Shown here: in pieces, positions 7,771 through 16,340 of the stretch
How the letters are laid out: each line of letters begins with the position of its first letter
Numbering within the stretch: the stretch's first letter is position 1
Origin: Psychrobacillus sp042885655
GTDB lineage: Bacteria; Bacillota; Bacilli; Bacillales_A; Planococcaceae
Reading direction: 5' to 3'
DNA: 64,000 nucleotides
Assembly (NCBI RefSeq): GCF_042885655.1
Contig: NZ_JBHVRO010000014.1
Coordinates: 13,714 to 77,713 of the forward strand
Program-made: the position numbers and the translations under genes
The notes under the pieces: generated by a model
What the model was told of the DNA's origin: nothing
The model's input: the letters and a program-made list of their open reading frames with translations, nothing else
The model's database searches: none

Positions 7771-8898
7771 ATGACTTTATATATATGGACAGCAGAACAA
7801 GTAGCAAAAAAAGTGATTAATAATGAAGAATTATTCATTTTAGATGTGCGAAACGTGGATGCTTTTGCAGAATGGAAAATTGATGGACATAAATTTGAGT
7901 ATTTAAATATTCCTTATTTTGAACTTTTAGATGGGGTAGAAGTAATTCTTCCGCAAATTCCAAAAAACAAACCTTTGTTAGTTGTCTGTGCGAAAGAAGG
8001 GTCATCCATCATGGTAGCGGAAATGTTGTCGGAGGAGGGACTAGATGTTGCATATCTTCAAGGAGGAATGAAATCTTGGAGTGAATATTTAGAACCAGTA
8101 AAAATAAGTGATCTTGAAAATGGCGGGGAGCTATATCAATTTGTACGTTTAGGTAAAGGATGTCTTTCGTATATAGCCATTTCAAATGGGGAAGCAGTAA
8201 TTATTGATGCCACACGCATGGTTGATGTATATACTAAGTTTGCATCAAATAAACAAGCGAAGATTACACATGTATTTGATACACATTTACATGCAGACCA
8301 TATTTCAGGCGGTCGTCATATTGCAGTACAAACTGGTGCAACTTACTATTTGCCTCCAAAAGATGCGGAGGAAGTTGTTTTTGATTACACACCTTTAGTG
8401 GATGGAACAGTAGTAAAAATTGGGGACACAACGATTGCAATTCAAGCGTTGTATTCACCGGGCCATACAATTGGCTCAACGTCTTTTATTGTAGATGAGA
8501 AATTTTTATTAACAGGTGACATTTTGTTTATTGATTCGATTGGACGTCCTGACCTAGCTGGTCTTGCAGAGGACTGGGTTGGGGATCTTCGTGAAACACT
8601 TTACGCTAAATATCGTGAGCTCTCAAAAGAGTTAATCGTTTTACCTGCACACTTTATGATGATTGATGAATTAAATGACGATGGAACAGTAGCAAAACGA
8701 TTAGGTGATTTATTCGCTGAAAATCATGGTTTAAATATCAATGATGAAGGAGAATTCCGTAGTATTGTAACAGACAATTTACCACCACAGCCAAATGCTT
8801 ATCAAGAAATTCGTCAAGTGAATATGGGTAAAGTTTTACCATCAATAGAGGTACAAACAGAAATGGAAATAGGACCAAATCGTTGTGCAGTACGTTAA
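7771..8898 (+). CDS. Rhodanese-persulfide dioxygenase fusion (CstB/ETHE1-like)
   Basis: A 375-residue cytosolic enzyme. Residues 1-112 form a rhodanese domain with Cys73 in VVCAKEGSS. Residues 120-375 form a metallo-beta-lactamase fold with the iron-binding motif THLHADHISGG (His172, His174, Asp176, His177) and further metal ligands in SPGHTIGS and FLLTGDILF. Persulfide dioxygenases of this family oxidise low-molecular-weight persulfide to sulfite. In the classical CstB the dioxygenase comes first and the rhodanese last, so the order here is reversed. Operator 4 precedes it. Confidence 0.85.
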   Translation: MTLYIWTAEQVAKKVINNEELFILDVRNVDAFAEWKIDGHKFEYLNIPYFELLDGVEVILPQIPKNKPLLVVCAKEGSSIMVAEMLSEEGLDVAYLQGGMKSWSEYLEPVKISDLENGGELYQFVRLGKGCLSYIAISNGEAVIIDATRMVDVYTKFASNKQAKITHVFDTHLHADHISGGRHIAVQTGATYYLPPKDAEEVVFDYTPLVDGTVVKIGDTTIAIQALYSPGHTIGSTSFIVDEKFLLTGDILFIDSIGRPDLAGLAEDWVGDLRETLYAKYRELSKELIVLPAHFMMIDELNDDGTVAKRLGDLFAENHGLNINDEGEFRSIVTDNLPPQPNAYQEIRQVNMGKVLPSIEVQTEMEIGPNRCAVR

Positions 8899-8932
8899 AT
8901 GTCAAAAATGATAAGATGAAGGAGAGTAAAAT

Positions 8933-9160
8933 ATGAATACAACTAAGGCAATAGATGCTCGAGGATTAGCTTGTCCAATGCCAATCGTTCATACGAAAAA
9001 GGCGATGGATACAATTGAATCTGGTGAAATATTAGAGGTTCAAGTGACAGATAAAGGTGCATTAGCTGACATTCCAGCTTGGGCTGCTTCAGGTGGTCAC
9101 ACTGTTTTGAAACATGCACAAGAAGATGGCGTTTTAAAATTTTGGATTCAAAAAGCATAA
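8933..9160 (+). CDS. TusA-family sulfur carrier
   Basis: A 75-residue single TusA domain with the motif CPMPIVHTKKAM (Cys14) and an aspartate-rich VTDKGALADIPAW segment. TusA proteins carry sulfur as a cysteine persulfide for transfer to partner enzymes. An AAGGAGAG site precedes the ATG. It is nearly a duplicate of the N-terminal domain of the 6725 fusion protein. Confidence 0.87.
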   Translation: MNTTKAIDARGLACPMPIVHTKKAMDTIESGEILEVQVTDKGALADIPAWAASGGHTVLKHAQEDGVLKFWIQKA

Positions 9161-9193
9161 AAATAGAGAGTAATGAAATGGATGGTAGGACTA

Positions 9194-9250
9194 GAAAATC
9201 GTTGAAAAAGGTAACACTCCCGCTGGAAGGGAGCAGTTTCAACGATTTTC
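9194..9250. repeat. Large perfect-arm hairpin between tusA and the exporter gene
   Basis: Arms of 14 bp (GAAAATCGTTGAAA and its exact complement) flank a 29-base centre that holds a second stem, CTCCC/GGGAG. Only weak T-rich sequence follows, so it may be a transcript-processing or attenuation structure rather than a full terminator. Confidence 0.6.
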
Positions 9251-9280
9251 TGCCCTTTTCCTAGATAGGAGTTTGAAATT

Positions 9281-10057
9281 ATGGATATAGCATGGATTAT
9301 CACCATCTTTTTACTTGGATTTGTAGGCTCATTTATATCGGGTTTGCTTGGTATTGGTGGAGCAATTATTAATTTTCCAATGTTATTGTACGTTCCTCCA
9401 TTGTTAGGATTTACTGCTTTCACTGCACATGAAGTTTCTGGTATTAGTGCACTTCAAGTATTATTTGCATCCATTTCGGGTGTATGGGCATACCGAAAAG
9501 GCAATTATTTAAATAAATCCCTTATTATTCATATGGGAGCAGCCATTTTAACAGGTAGCTTTGTAGGTAGCTTTAGCTCACATGCTTTATCGGAAGCTAG
9601 TGTGAATATCGTTTATGGTGTGCTTGCTCTTATAGCTGCCATTATGATGTTTGTCCCTAAGAAGAAAGTTGATGATGTTCCGTTAGAACAAGTGACATTT
9701 AATAAACTGCTTGCTGCGATTTTAGCATTTATTGTTGGCGTTGGTTCAGGAATTGTGGGAGCTGGAGGGGGCTTCTTATTAGTACCAATTATGCTTGTTG
9801 TTTTAAGAATCCCAACAAGGATGACGATTGCAACAAGTTTAGCGGTCACCTTTTTTTCCTCCATTGGTGCTACAATTGGAAAGGTAACTACAGGACAAGT
9901 TGAATATTTGCCAGCTATAATTTTAATAATCGCAAGCTTAATTGCGGCCCCTCTCGGAGTAAAAATGGGCAAACGTATAAATACAAAAATACTTCAAATG
10001 ATTTTGGCAGTGCTCATTTTGTTCACAGCTATTAAAATTTGGATGGATATTCTATAA
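9281..10057 (+). CDS. TauE/SafE-family sulfite/anion exporter
   Basis: A 258-residue membrane protein with about eight hydrophobic segments in two repeats; each repeat contains a glycine-rich loop of the TauE type (SGLLGIGGAIINFP; VGSGIVGAGGGFLLVP). TauE/SafE proteins export sulfite, sulfonates or related anions. As the last gene of the operon it most likely disposes of the sulfite made by the persulfide dioxygenase. A start context TAGGAGTTTGAAATT precedes the ATG. Confidence 0.85.
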   Translation: MDIAWIITIFLLGFVGSFISGLLGIGGAIINFPMLLYVPPLLGFTAFTAHEVSGISALQVLFASISGVWAYRKGNYLNKSLIIHMGAAILTGSFVGSFSSHALSEASVNIVYGVLALIAAIMMFVPKKKVDDVPLEQVTFNKLLAAILAFIVGVGSGIVGAGGGFLLVPIMLVVLRIPTRMTIATSLAVTFFSSIGATIGKVTTGQVEYLPAIILIIASLIAAPLGVKMGKRINTKILQMILAVLILFTAIKIWMDIL

Positions 10058-10061
10058 TAGC

Positions 10062-10100
10062 AGCAACTTGAAGTAGCAAATGCTTCAGGTTGCTATTTTT
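10062..10100 (+). terminator. Terminator of the sulfur operon
   Basis: A 12-bp stem AGCAACTTGAAG/CTTCAGGTTGCT (one G-U pair, 9-base loop) is followed by ATTTTTA shortly after the exporter stop codon. Confidence 0.8.
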
Positions 10101-10135
10101 AAAAAGACAAGTAAGAATATTAATTACATGAACAG

Positions 10136-10326
10136 GTTGATCTCCGCTGCAGGCGGACGCTTTCCAGGGGGCAAGCATCAAGCCGCTTCCGGCCCCGCAG
10201 GAACACAGGAAAGGAAGGAAGGCTAAGGGCGCCTCGTCCTGAGGCGACGCCTTCATGACCAACATCGTGTTGGCCCAGGAGACTGAAGCCATGCCCGCGA
10301 AAAGCGTCCGTCAGAGCGAAAATCAA
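10136..10326. repeat. GC-rich intergenic repeat element, copy 1, with inverted ends
   Basis: About 191 bp with far higher GC than its surroundings. The first ~42 bp (from GTTGATCTCCGCTGCAGG) and the last ~42 bp are imperfect inverted repeats sharing the CGGACGCTTT core. The middle (10219-10276) recurs at 11179-11236 with about 53 of 58 identical bases. No protein with a recognisable motif is encoded. It resembles the dispersed non-autonomous repeats of Bacillales genomes. Confidence 0.65.
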
Positions 10327-10410
10327 CGATATTTCTACGGTTACTCTTCTTAAAAGGATCGGGCGTCTTTTGCCAGGTTTTTCTTAAATTGAAAGGAGTG
10401 GAGGGAGAGT

Positions 10411-11031
10411 TTGGCTGCAACGGAGTGGTATAGAATATTCTCGTTGACGATTCCTTCAACTTGGATTGCTTTTATCTTAGCGACAGTATTAACAGGTATA
10501 GTCATATATTTTAAATTTAATAAAGAGACTTCTAGTCAATTTGGCGATTTTGTTTTTATGTTTATTTTAGTATGGAAATTTAGCATTGTACTTACTGACT
10601 TTTCAAGTATCATCAAACATCCATGGATGATCCTATACTTTTCGGGAGGGAGAACGGGTGTATATATAGGTGTAATGGGGGTTATTCTCAATTTATTTTA
10701 TCGCCAAATACAACATAAATCGTTACCCTCGAATGGAGCATTAGCTTTAGCTTTTATAAGTTTTTATAGTAGTTTTGCAGTACTAATTGTTTTATTAAAT
10801 CGATCATCCATTCTAGACACTGTCCTGGTATTAATTGTTGCTATACTAATGGCCTTATTAATGTTGAATTATAGGGGAACAATCCATCTGGTTTTACCTT
10901 TTTTACTTGTTTATTGCATTTTGCATCTTATACTTCGTGAAACTATTTTTAGTACTACTATGATTACAGCTTTCCTATTTGGAGCGGCACTCTTTTTATT
11001 TGGAAAGGGATTTGGAGTTACTGATGAATAA
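10411..11031 (+). CDS. Uncharacterised polytopic membrane protein
   Basis: A 206-residue protein made almost wholly of hydrophobic segments, about six to seven transmembrane helices, with short loops. The order of helices and the SGGRTGVYIGVMG loop near residue 80 faintly recall the N-terminal part of prolipoprotein diacylglyceryl transferase, but none of the catalytic residues can be assigned and I do not claim that function. The start is TTG; GGAGTGGAGGGAG lies just upstream. It is flanked on both sides by copies of the GC-rich intergenic repeat. Confidence 0.6.
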   Translation: MAATEWYRIFSLTIPSTWIAFILATVLTGIVIYFKFNKETSSQFGDFVFMFILVWKFSIVLTDFSSIIKHPWMILYFSGGRTGVYIGVMGVILNLFYRQIQHKSLPSNGALALAFISFYSSFAVLIVLLNRSSILDTVLVLIVAILMALLMLNYRGTIHLVLPFLLVYCILHLILRETIFSTTMITAFLFGAALFLFGKGFGVTDE

Positions 11032-11114
11032 TCAGATAAAAAATAAAAGAATCGAGGGTGCTGCAGAAGTGTCATTCTAATTTACTGAATTTTACTACAT
11101 ATAATTGGATTTAG

Positions 11115-11287
11115 CGAGGCTTCGAGACTCCTGTGGGATATGCGAGATATACACAGCACGAAGCTCCTAATAGGAGGGAAGGCTTAAGACGCCTCATCCT
11201 GAGGCAACGCCTTCATGACCAACATCGTGTTGGCCCGAGGTTTGTCTTTCGTCACGTGGAAAACGAATGCCAGAGAGCTAAATCCAG
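11115..11287. repeat. GC-rich intergenic repeat element, copy 2
   Basis: This non-coding stretch fills most of the gap 11032-11457. Its core (11179-11236) matches the core of copy 1. Its right end (11258-11285, inverse strand) matches the element at 13320-13347 (GGATTTAG, GGCATTCG). It therefore links the two repeat types. A 96-residue open frame through it has Arg/His-rich, composition-driven content and is not a credible gene. Confidence 0.6.
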
Positions 11288-11457
11288 CCCTTTCTGCCAA
11301 ACGCTCCTCAAGCACTTACACGGTAATATTGTAGCCAATATGTTGAACAAAGTACTTGGGGAGAAGTGGAAACATACACTTAAGGGCACTTGCACAAATC
11401 CTTATAACATGCATATTTTATAGAGAAGAGTATATGGATAAATGGAAGGATACTGGA

Positions 11458-12681
11458 ATGAAAACAATCGTCTTTATAGGAAGTAATGAGTTTGGGACAA
11501 GTAGAGAAGCTCTTACTATTGCAAGAGAAATGGGATATTGGGTTGTTTTATTTACAGATAAAAGAAAGCTCATGACGCTTAACCTCGAAATATCAGAAGT
11601 AAATCAGCTTGTTTTCATGGAAAAACTAATGGAGGAAAAAGAAGTAATTGACCGGATTGAAAAGTTAAAGATAGAAGGTAAACAAATTTGTGCATGTGTC
11701 AGTTTTATCGATCCATTTGTTTCTTATGCTGTTAAAATTGCTAACCAATTATGCTTGGCACAGATTTCCGTAGATTCATTATACTTAATGGAAGATAAAA
11801 TAAAGGTTAGAGAAAAGTTAGCAAATCTCCCTATTACCCCTTCTTATGCAATTTTTAAAAATGATGATTCCCTAAATGAATTTGTAAAAAAATATAAAAC
11901 ATTTTCCCCTTTAATTATAAAACCCCCCATTTCCAACGGATCAAAGGATGTATTGTTAGTTGATACCATGGATATGTTTGAGGAAGCTATCATGCTAATA
12001 CAAAAAAAACATTCAAAAAGCTCCATATTAATAGAGGAATTCTTAATAGGACCACAGTATCTTATTGAAATTATTGTTTACAACAATGAAGTTAGAATTG
12101 TTGGGGTAGTGGAGCAGGAAGTTATGTACAATGGAAGATTTATTGTGAATGGTTATAAGTTTCCTGCAAAAGTAAATGCGAATGACTATGAAAAACTCTA
12201 TGTATCCATTTTAAGTATCATTGAACAAATAGGACTTACTAATGGCTCTTGTCATATAGAGATGAAACTCGTTCAAGATGAATGGAAACTAATTGAGATT
12301 AATCCTCGAATGTCAGGAGGGGCAATGAATCGAATCATTGAAGAAGGAACAGGAATTAACCTAGTAAAAGAAATATTAAAAATGTATTTAGGGGAGGAGC
12401 CTACATTTACACAGACAAGACAACTCTATGTGTACGCTAGATACTTAACGATAGGATCGAGAGGCAGACTACTCAAAGTCACTGGTAAAGAACTAGCGTT
12501 AATGCATGATGGGGTAAAATACGTTTATATTAAGCCTCTAAAAGGTAAAATCCTAACCAGTCCATATTCTATGGGAAATCGTTATGCCTGTATCATTGCT
12601 GCATCTGAGTCAGATGAACAGGCAAAGGCTATAGCATTGGCAGCAGCAAAAGAAATAAAATTTTTTTTAGTTCCCGCATAA
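11458..12681 (+). CDS. ATP-grasp carboxylate-amine ligase A of the ligase cluster
   Basis: A 407-residue ATP-grasp enzyme of the biotin-carboxylase/carbamoyl-phosphate-synthetase type (COG0439-like). An N-terminal Rossmann-like domain starts MKTIVFIGSN. The central ATP-grasp domain has a lysine strand LIIKPPISNGSKDVLLV and the adenine-contact strand ILIEEFLIG. The metal-binding strand is LIEINPRMSGG, where Glu and Asn bind magnesium, and a C-terminal domain follows. Such enzymes join a carboxylate to an amine through an acyl phosphate. The start at 11458 has GGAAGGA 7 bases upstream and aligns exactly with the start of its paralogue at 17561; longer in-frame starts are less likely. It leads the cluster of amide ligases. 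Confidence 0.8.
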   Translation: MKTIVFIGSNEFGTSREALTIAREMGYWVVLFTDKRKLMTLNLEISEVNQLVFMEKLMEEKEVIDRIEKLKIEGKQICACVSFIDPFVSYAVKIANQLCLAQISVDSLYLMEDKIKVREKLANLPITPSYAIFKNDDSLNEFVKKYKTFSPLIIKPPISNGSKDVLLVDTMDMFEEAIMLIQKKHSKSSILIEEFLIGPQYLIEIIVYNNEVRIVGVVEQEVMYNGRFIVNGYKFPAKVNANDYEKLYVSILSIIEQIGLTNGSCHIEMKLVQDEWKLIEINPRMSGGAMNRIIEEGTGINLVKEILKMYLGEEPTFTQTRQLYVYARYLTIGSRGRLLKVTGKELALMHDGVKYVYIKPLKGKILTSPYSMGNRYACIIAASESDEQAKAIALAAAKEIKFFLVPA

Positions 12682-12770
12682 AAGAAAACTATGGGTGAAG
12701 TGGTCAAGTCTTTAACCCGTACTAAGTTCATAAAGCGTAATATTATAAGAACAAAGGAGTAAGGAGGGAG

Positions 12771-13214
12771 TTGAATAGTAAATTGGGTGGCAACAAAGAA
12801 AGTAAACACATCTTATGTGAAGCACTTATAGAATTAAAATCATTTCAGGACTTATTAAAAAGTTCCCAATCGAAATATTTTGGTAATTTACTTGCGAAAA
12901 TAATTGGCAGTGATACAATCCCCTTCTTCTTAGTAACGAAAAAAGGAGTCCATTTAAGTCAAGTAGATCCGAGTGGGTATCTTGAAACAAAATATTTTCG
13001 AATCGAGTCTATTGATAGTGAAAATTGCCGCATAACAATTACATTACTACGTCCTTTAGATGTTGAAGGAAACTATACAAAATCAAATTACGATGTGGTT
13101 CGATTGGAGAAAACATCCGCACGTAAAGTAATTGATCTATCTACTATAGGTGCCATTCAACCTTTAGATACTGAATTGTTAAGAAGGAAAATAATTATAG
13201 AACCAAAATGGTAA
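12771..13214 (+). CDS. CotY/CotZ (ExsY)-like spore coat protein, cysteine-poor
   Basis: A 147-residue protein whose pattern matches the CotY/CotZ/ExsY coat and exosporium family: GSDTIPFFLVTKKG, then YFRIESID, a hydrophobic ITITLLRPL strand, and VVRLEKTSARKVIDLSTIGAI near the end. CotZ of B. subtilis has the same order of blocks. The known family is cysteine-rich and forms disulfide-linked lattices, whereas here only two cysteines remain (one near residue 16, one near 80). A structural coat role is inferred. The TTG start follows overlapping AAAGGAG and AAGGAGG sites. Confidence 0.65.
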   Translation: MNSKLGGNKESKHILCEALIELKSFQDLLKSSQSKYFGNLLAKIIGSDTIPFFLVTKKGVHLSQVDPSGYLETKYFRIESIDSENCRITITLLRPLDVEGNYTKSNYDVVRLEKTSARKVIDLSTIGAIQPLDTELLRRKIIIEPKW

Positions 13215-13319
13215 AGAGCTCACCAAAAGTTATTCGGTGGCACTTAAAAATTATCATTCTATTAATCTTAGTAAAATAGGAGCTCCTACACTAGCTCTTC
13301 TCAGAAAGGATTGCTCCTC

Positions 13320-13378
13320 GGATTTAGATCTTTGGCATTCGCTTTCCGCTGGGCGAGCATCGAGCTAAATCCTTTTTT
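13320..13378 (+). repeat. Inverted-repeat element with terminator-like end
   Basis: Arms GGATTTAG/CTAAATCC enclose about 37 bases and are followed by TTTTTT. The left 28 bases recur in inverse orientation at 11258-11285, so this is a member of the same repeat family, and it could also terminate the coat-protein transcript. Confidence 0.55.
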
Positions 13379-13796
13379 ATGAAGTACGGAAGAGTTCTTC
13401 TAAGAGCTTATTTAACTTACTATTTCAGCCGATTTTACTTTTATCGTACAAATAAATGATTCAACCGGAATTTCATTATAATTGGTGAACATATGAAAAA
13501 AATAACTGCAACAACTGATAAAGAAGTGCAGAGTGGACGAAATTTTATCTTCGTCCGCTTTTAAAAGGAATTATATCTTATATTATCTAAACGGTAAGTT
13601 TTATTTCTCTACACACTGCAAGAACCAACCTACAAATTCCTCTGATAATAATCATCCTCTCTAAAGAAAACAAATCTCTATACATTCCCTAAGGATTACT
13701 TGAAATTTAATAAAACTGAACGTTTGTCCATATTCAAAACAAACTGAATGAATTTAATAATTAAATAATCGTATGAATATAAAAGGAGATTATTAA
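13379..13796. other. Intergenic region before the ligase fusion
   Basis: There is no supported gene here. A hairpin GTGGACGAA/TTCGTCCGC followed by TTTT lies at 13533-13562. The rest is AT-rich and probably holds the promoter of the fusion gene, but I cannot assign a confident sigma-factor site. Confidence 0.5.
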
Positions 13797-15965
13797 ATGA
13801 CAATAATAGGAATGTTGCATCATCGTAGAGATCCCACAACTGTATTCAAGTCTTATGCATATGCAGCTGTAGCTAAGGCAGAAGGGGTCGACTTTTTTTA
13901 TTTTTCACCAGGCACTGTTAATTTTGTTAATCGATCCATTAGAGGTAAAGTTTATGAAAATGGAAGTTGGAAAGAGAAAATTATGCCTTTTCCGGATGTT
14001 ATCTATAATGCAGGGAGTCCTGAAAAATTAGCCAAAGCTAAAACGACAATTAATAAATTGAAAAAGGAAATTCCCTTTACAACAAATTCATTAGGGAACA
14101 AATGGAACATTAATGAACGACTTAAGGAAGGTAAGGAATTTTCGAACTATTTAATACCTTCCGAAGTTTTAAAGAGCTCGGACACATTTTACAAATTCAT
14201 TAACTCTTTTCAAAAAGTTGTAATAAAGCCGATTGATGGAAGAAAAGGAAAAGGAATCTTCTTTATTTCTAAAATCAAAGAAAGTTATGAAGTAAGGAAG
14301 AATGCCGAAAGTGATTTTTATTCAAAGCAACAGTTAGATGAGTTTCTAAAGGATAAGCTATCGAAAGGAACTTTTATCATTCAGCCATATATACAGTCTG
14401 TTACTAAATCAGGGCAAGTTTACGACTTTAGGCTACATGTACAAAAAAATGGAGAAGGAAAATGGGTGATTACCACTATATACCCAAGAATTGCTCCAAT
14501 CGGCTCTATTATTCCAAATATTAATAATGGGGGCTTCACAAATTATTTAGATCCTTTTTTAGAACAGGAATTTAAAGAAGAAGCTTTTGATATTAGACGG
14601 ATGCTGGAACATTTTGCTTTGTCACTAGCGGAGCATTTAGATAAAATACAAATTATTAAATATGGAGAAGTTATTGACGAAATCGGTATAGATGTTGGTT
14701 TAGATGAGAATTTTAAAATATGGGTTTATGAAGTAAATTGGAGACCAGGCTGTCCTCCAGCTTTTTATTTGGAACTAGACGTAGTAATCCATTCTATTCA
14801 ATATGCAAAGTATGTAGCAGAAAACCAAAGAAAAATTAAAAAAGAGATTATTGCATTAAAAAAAGAAAAAATTTTAGAAAAAGGTAAAATACCAATTATT
14901 GCGATAACAGGAAGTGCTGGTAAAACGACCTCAAAAGCATTCCTTGCATCAATATTATCGAAAAAATGGAATGTTTTTGAGTCTAAAGACTATTGGAATA
15001 CAACAGAGCACACGAAAAAACATGCAGCAGAAATTAATGATACTCATGAAGCGGTAGTACTAGAGTATGGAATGGCATATCCCGGCGTCATTACGGAACA
15101 TTGTAGCATCATAAAACCTAATATTAGTATTGTGACAAATATCGGACTTGCACATGTCGGAAACTTTGATAGTGATATTAAAAAAGTTGCGCATGCAAAA
15201 TCAGAATTAATCCATGGAATGGATCAAAAAGGGATTCTAATCTTAAATAAGGATGATGTAAACTCGAAGTATTTGGAGACACAGAAATTTAAAGGAAAGA
15301 TAATGACTGTTGGTATAAATTCACCAGCTAATTATAAAGCGTACGATATTCAATACGTAGAAGATGGAATGAGTTTCAAAATGCAACTACAAGGACAAGA
15401 AATTACATTGTTTATTCCTATTTTAGGTGAACATCATGTATATAATGCCTTAAATGCAATTGCTGTAGCTGATTACTTAGGATTCACACCAATGGAAATA
15501 AAGTCGGGGCTTATTTTTAGAAAACCACCAAGAAGATTAACAATTTATAACTGTAGAAATAATATTACAGTAATTGATGACACCGTTCACTCCCATCCTC
15601 AAGGGGTAAGGGCTGCACTTGATGTCCTATCCAATATAGGAAAACATCGGAAAATAGCTATTATCGGACAAATGAGAGAGTTAGGGGATTTGAGGGAACA
15701 AGAATATCGAAAAGTAGGCGAATACGTTTATGAAAAAGATATTGATCTATTAATCACTTATGGATTTAGGACTGAAGAAATTGGTGATCAAGCAAAACTA
15801 AAAGGATTTACTGCAGCAAATATTTATCATTTTACCAAGAAGGAAGCATTACATGAGTTATTGAAAAAGATTGTGAAAAAAAACGACACAATTTTAGTCA
15901 AAGGAGCAAGTAAAACAAATATGTTTGATACAGTCCAGTTTTTGGATCAGACATTTAAAGAATAA
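13797..15965 (+). CDS. YheC/YheD-like ATP-grasp fused to a MurF-type ligase
   Basis: A 722-residue fusion. Residues 1-345 are a YheC/YheD-type (spore-coat-associated) ATP-grasp module: lysine strand and glycine loop KVVIKPIDGRKGKGIFFI near 139-156, DFRLHVQKN near 210, and metal ligands in DEIGIDVG to YEVNWRPG near 293-316. A charged linker follows. Residues 368-722 are a Mur ligase with P-loop GSAGKTT (372-378), an NTTEHT stretch, the acidic EYGM strand, HVYNALNAIAVA and IDDTVHSHPQG (about 593). The Mur half lacks the N-terminal UDP-substrate domain of true MurF. The same pair of chemistries occurs in cyanophycin synthetase. All key residues look intact. AAAAGGAG precedes the ATG. Confidence 0.8.
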   Translation: MTIIGMLHHRRDPTTVFKSYAYAAVAKAEGVDFFYFSPGTVNFVNRSIRGKVYENGSWKEKIMPFPDVIYNAGSPEKLAKAKTTINKLKKEIPFTTNSLGNKWNINERLKEGKEFSNYLIPSEVLKSSDTFYKFINSFQKVVIKPIDGRKGKGIFFISKIKESYEVRKNAESDFYSKQQLDEFLKDKLSKGTFIIQPYIQSVTKSGQVYDFRLHVQKNGEGKWVITTIYPRIAPIGSIIPNINNGGFTNYLDPFLEQEFKEEAFDIRRMLEHFALSLAEHLDKIQIIKYGEVIDEIGIDVGLDENFKIWVYEVNWRPGCPPAFYLELDVVIHSIQYAKYVAENQRKIKKEIIALKKEKILEKGKIPIIAITGSAGKTTSKAFLASILSKKWNVFESKDYWNTTEHTKKHAAEINDTHEAVVLEYGMAYPGVITEHCSIIKPNISIVTNIGLAHVGNFDSDIKKVAHAKSELIHGMDQKGILILNKDDVNSKYLETQKFKGKIMTVGINSPANYKAYDIQYVEDGMSFKMQLQGQEITLFIPILGEHHVYNALNAIAVADYLGFTPMEIKSGLIFRKPPRRLTIYNCRNNITVIDDTVHSHPQGVRAALDVLSNIGKHRKIAIIGQMRELGDLREQEYRKVGEYVYEKDIDLLITYGFRTEEIGDQAKLKGFTAANIYHFTKKEALHELLKKIVKKNDTILVKGASKTNMFDTVQFLDQTFKE

Positions 15966-15973
15966 TTATAAAT

Positions 15974-16020
15974 ACCCGAATCCAAGCCCTTTTTAGGGTT
16001 TTTATTCGGGTTTTATTGTT
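15974..16020 (+). terminator. Terminator of the ligase fusion gene
   Basis: Outer stem ACCCGAAT/ATTCGGGT with an inner CCC/GGG stem, followed by TTTATTGTTTTTT, starts 9 bases after the stop. Confidence 0.75.
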
Positions 16021-16299
16021 TTTTAAGAAAAAATAAAACCAATATTGATTATCTGTAAATTACTGCTTAATTTTGTAACAAAGTATTAGGTCGTCGCTCT
16101 ACGAAGGCATCAATATTCAAAGTACTAGAGCGGCCAAAGATGACATTTTAGCGGCTCAGCCCTTCTTTGAGTATTCCAGCCTTTTCGATATTCCATCTTT
16201 GTCCAAATCGAGCCGGAAACGTACAATTCTTAATGTAGGCTTCTATCTTTTGTTGCTGGTGTTTTAAGTAGAATAGAATTGGTCAACAGACGTGAAAAA
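16021..16299. other. Gene-free region with a possible decayed repeat
   Basis: I find no supported gene. The stretch 16085-16220 is GC-richer than its flanks and contains CGTCGCTCT, the complement of a motif found in the repeat-like segments at 23327 and 42972. It is probably an eroded dispersed repeat. Confidence 0.4.
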
Positions 16300-16334
16300 A
16301 TATAAATAAAAAAAAGAGCACCAACAAGGTGTTC
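16300..16334 (-). terminator. Terminator of ATP-grasp ligase B
   Basis: On the minus strand a GAACACC/GGTGCTC stem with a 5-base loop is followed by nine T, immediately after the ligase B stop codon. Confidence 0.75.
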
Positions 16335-16340
16335 TTAGTT

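Noticed and set aside
10032..10459. Several overlapping minus-strand frames of 68-86 residues
   Set aside because: They lie in the repeat element, share no motif and follow from its high GC rather than from selection.
11133..11423. A 96-residue open frame downstream of the membrane protein gene
   Set aside because: It runs through the GC-rich repeat, is rich in Arg/His by composition, has no ribosome binding site and overlaps the upstream region of ligase A.
13494..13565. A 23-codon frame starting ATG AAA AAA
   Set aside because: It ends inside a terminator-like hairpin and has no ribosome binding site.
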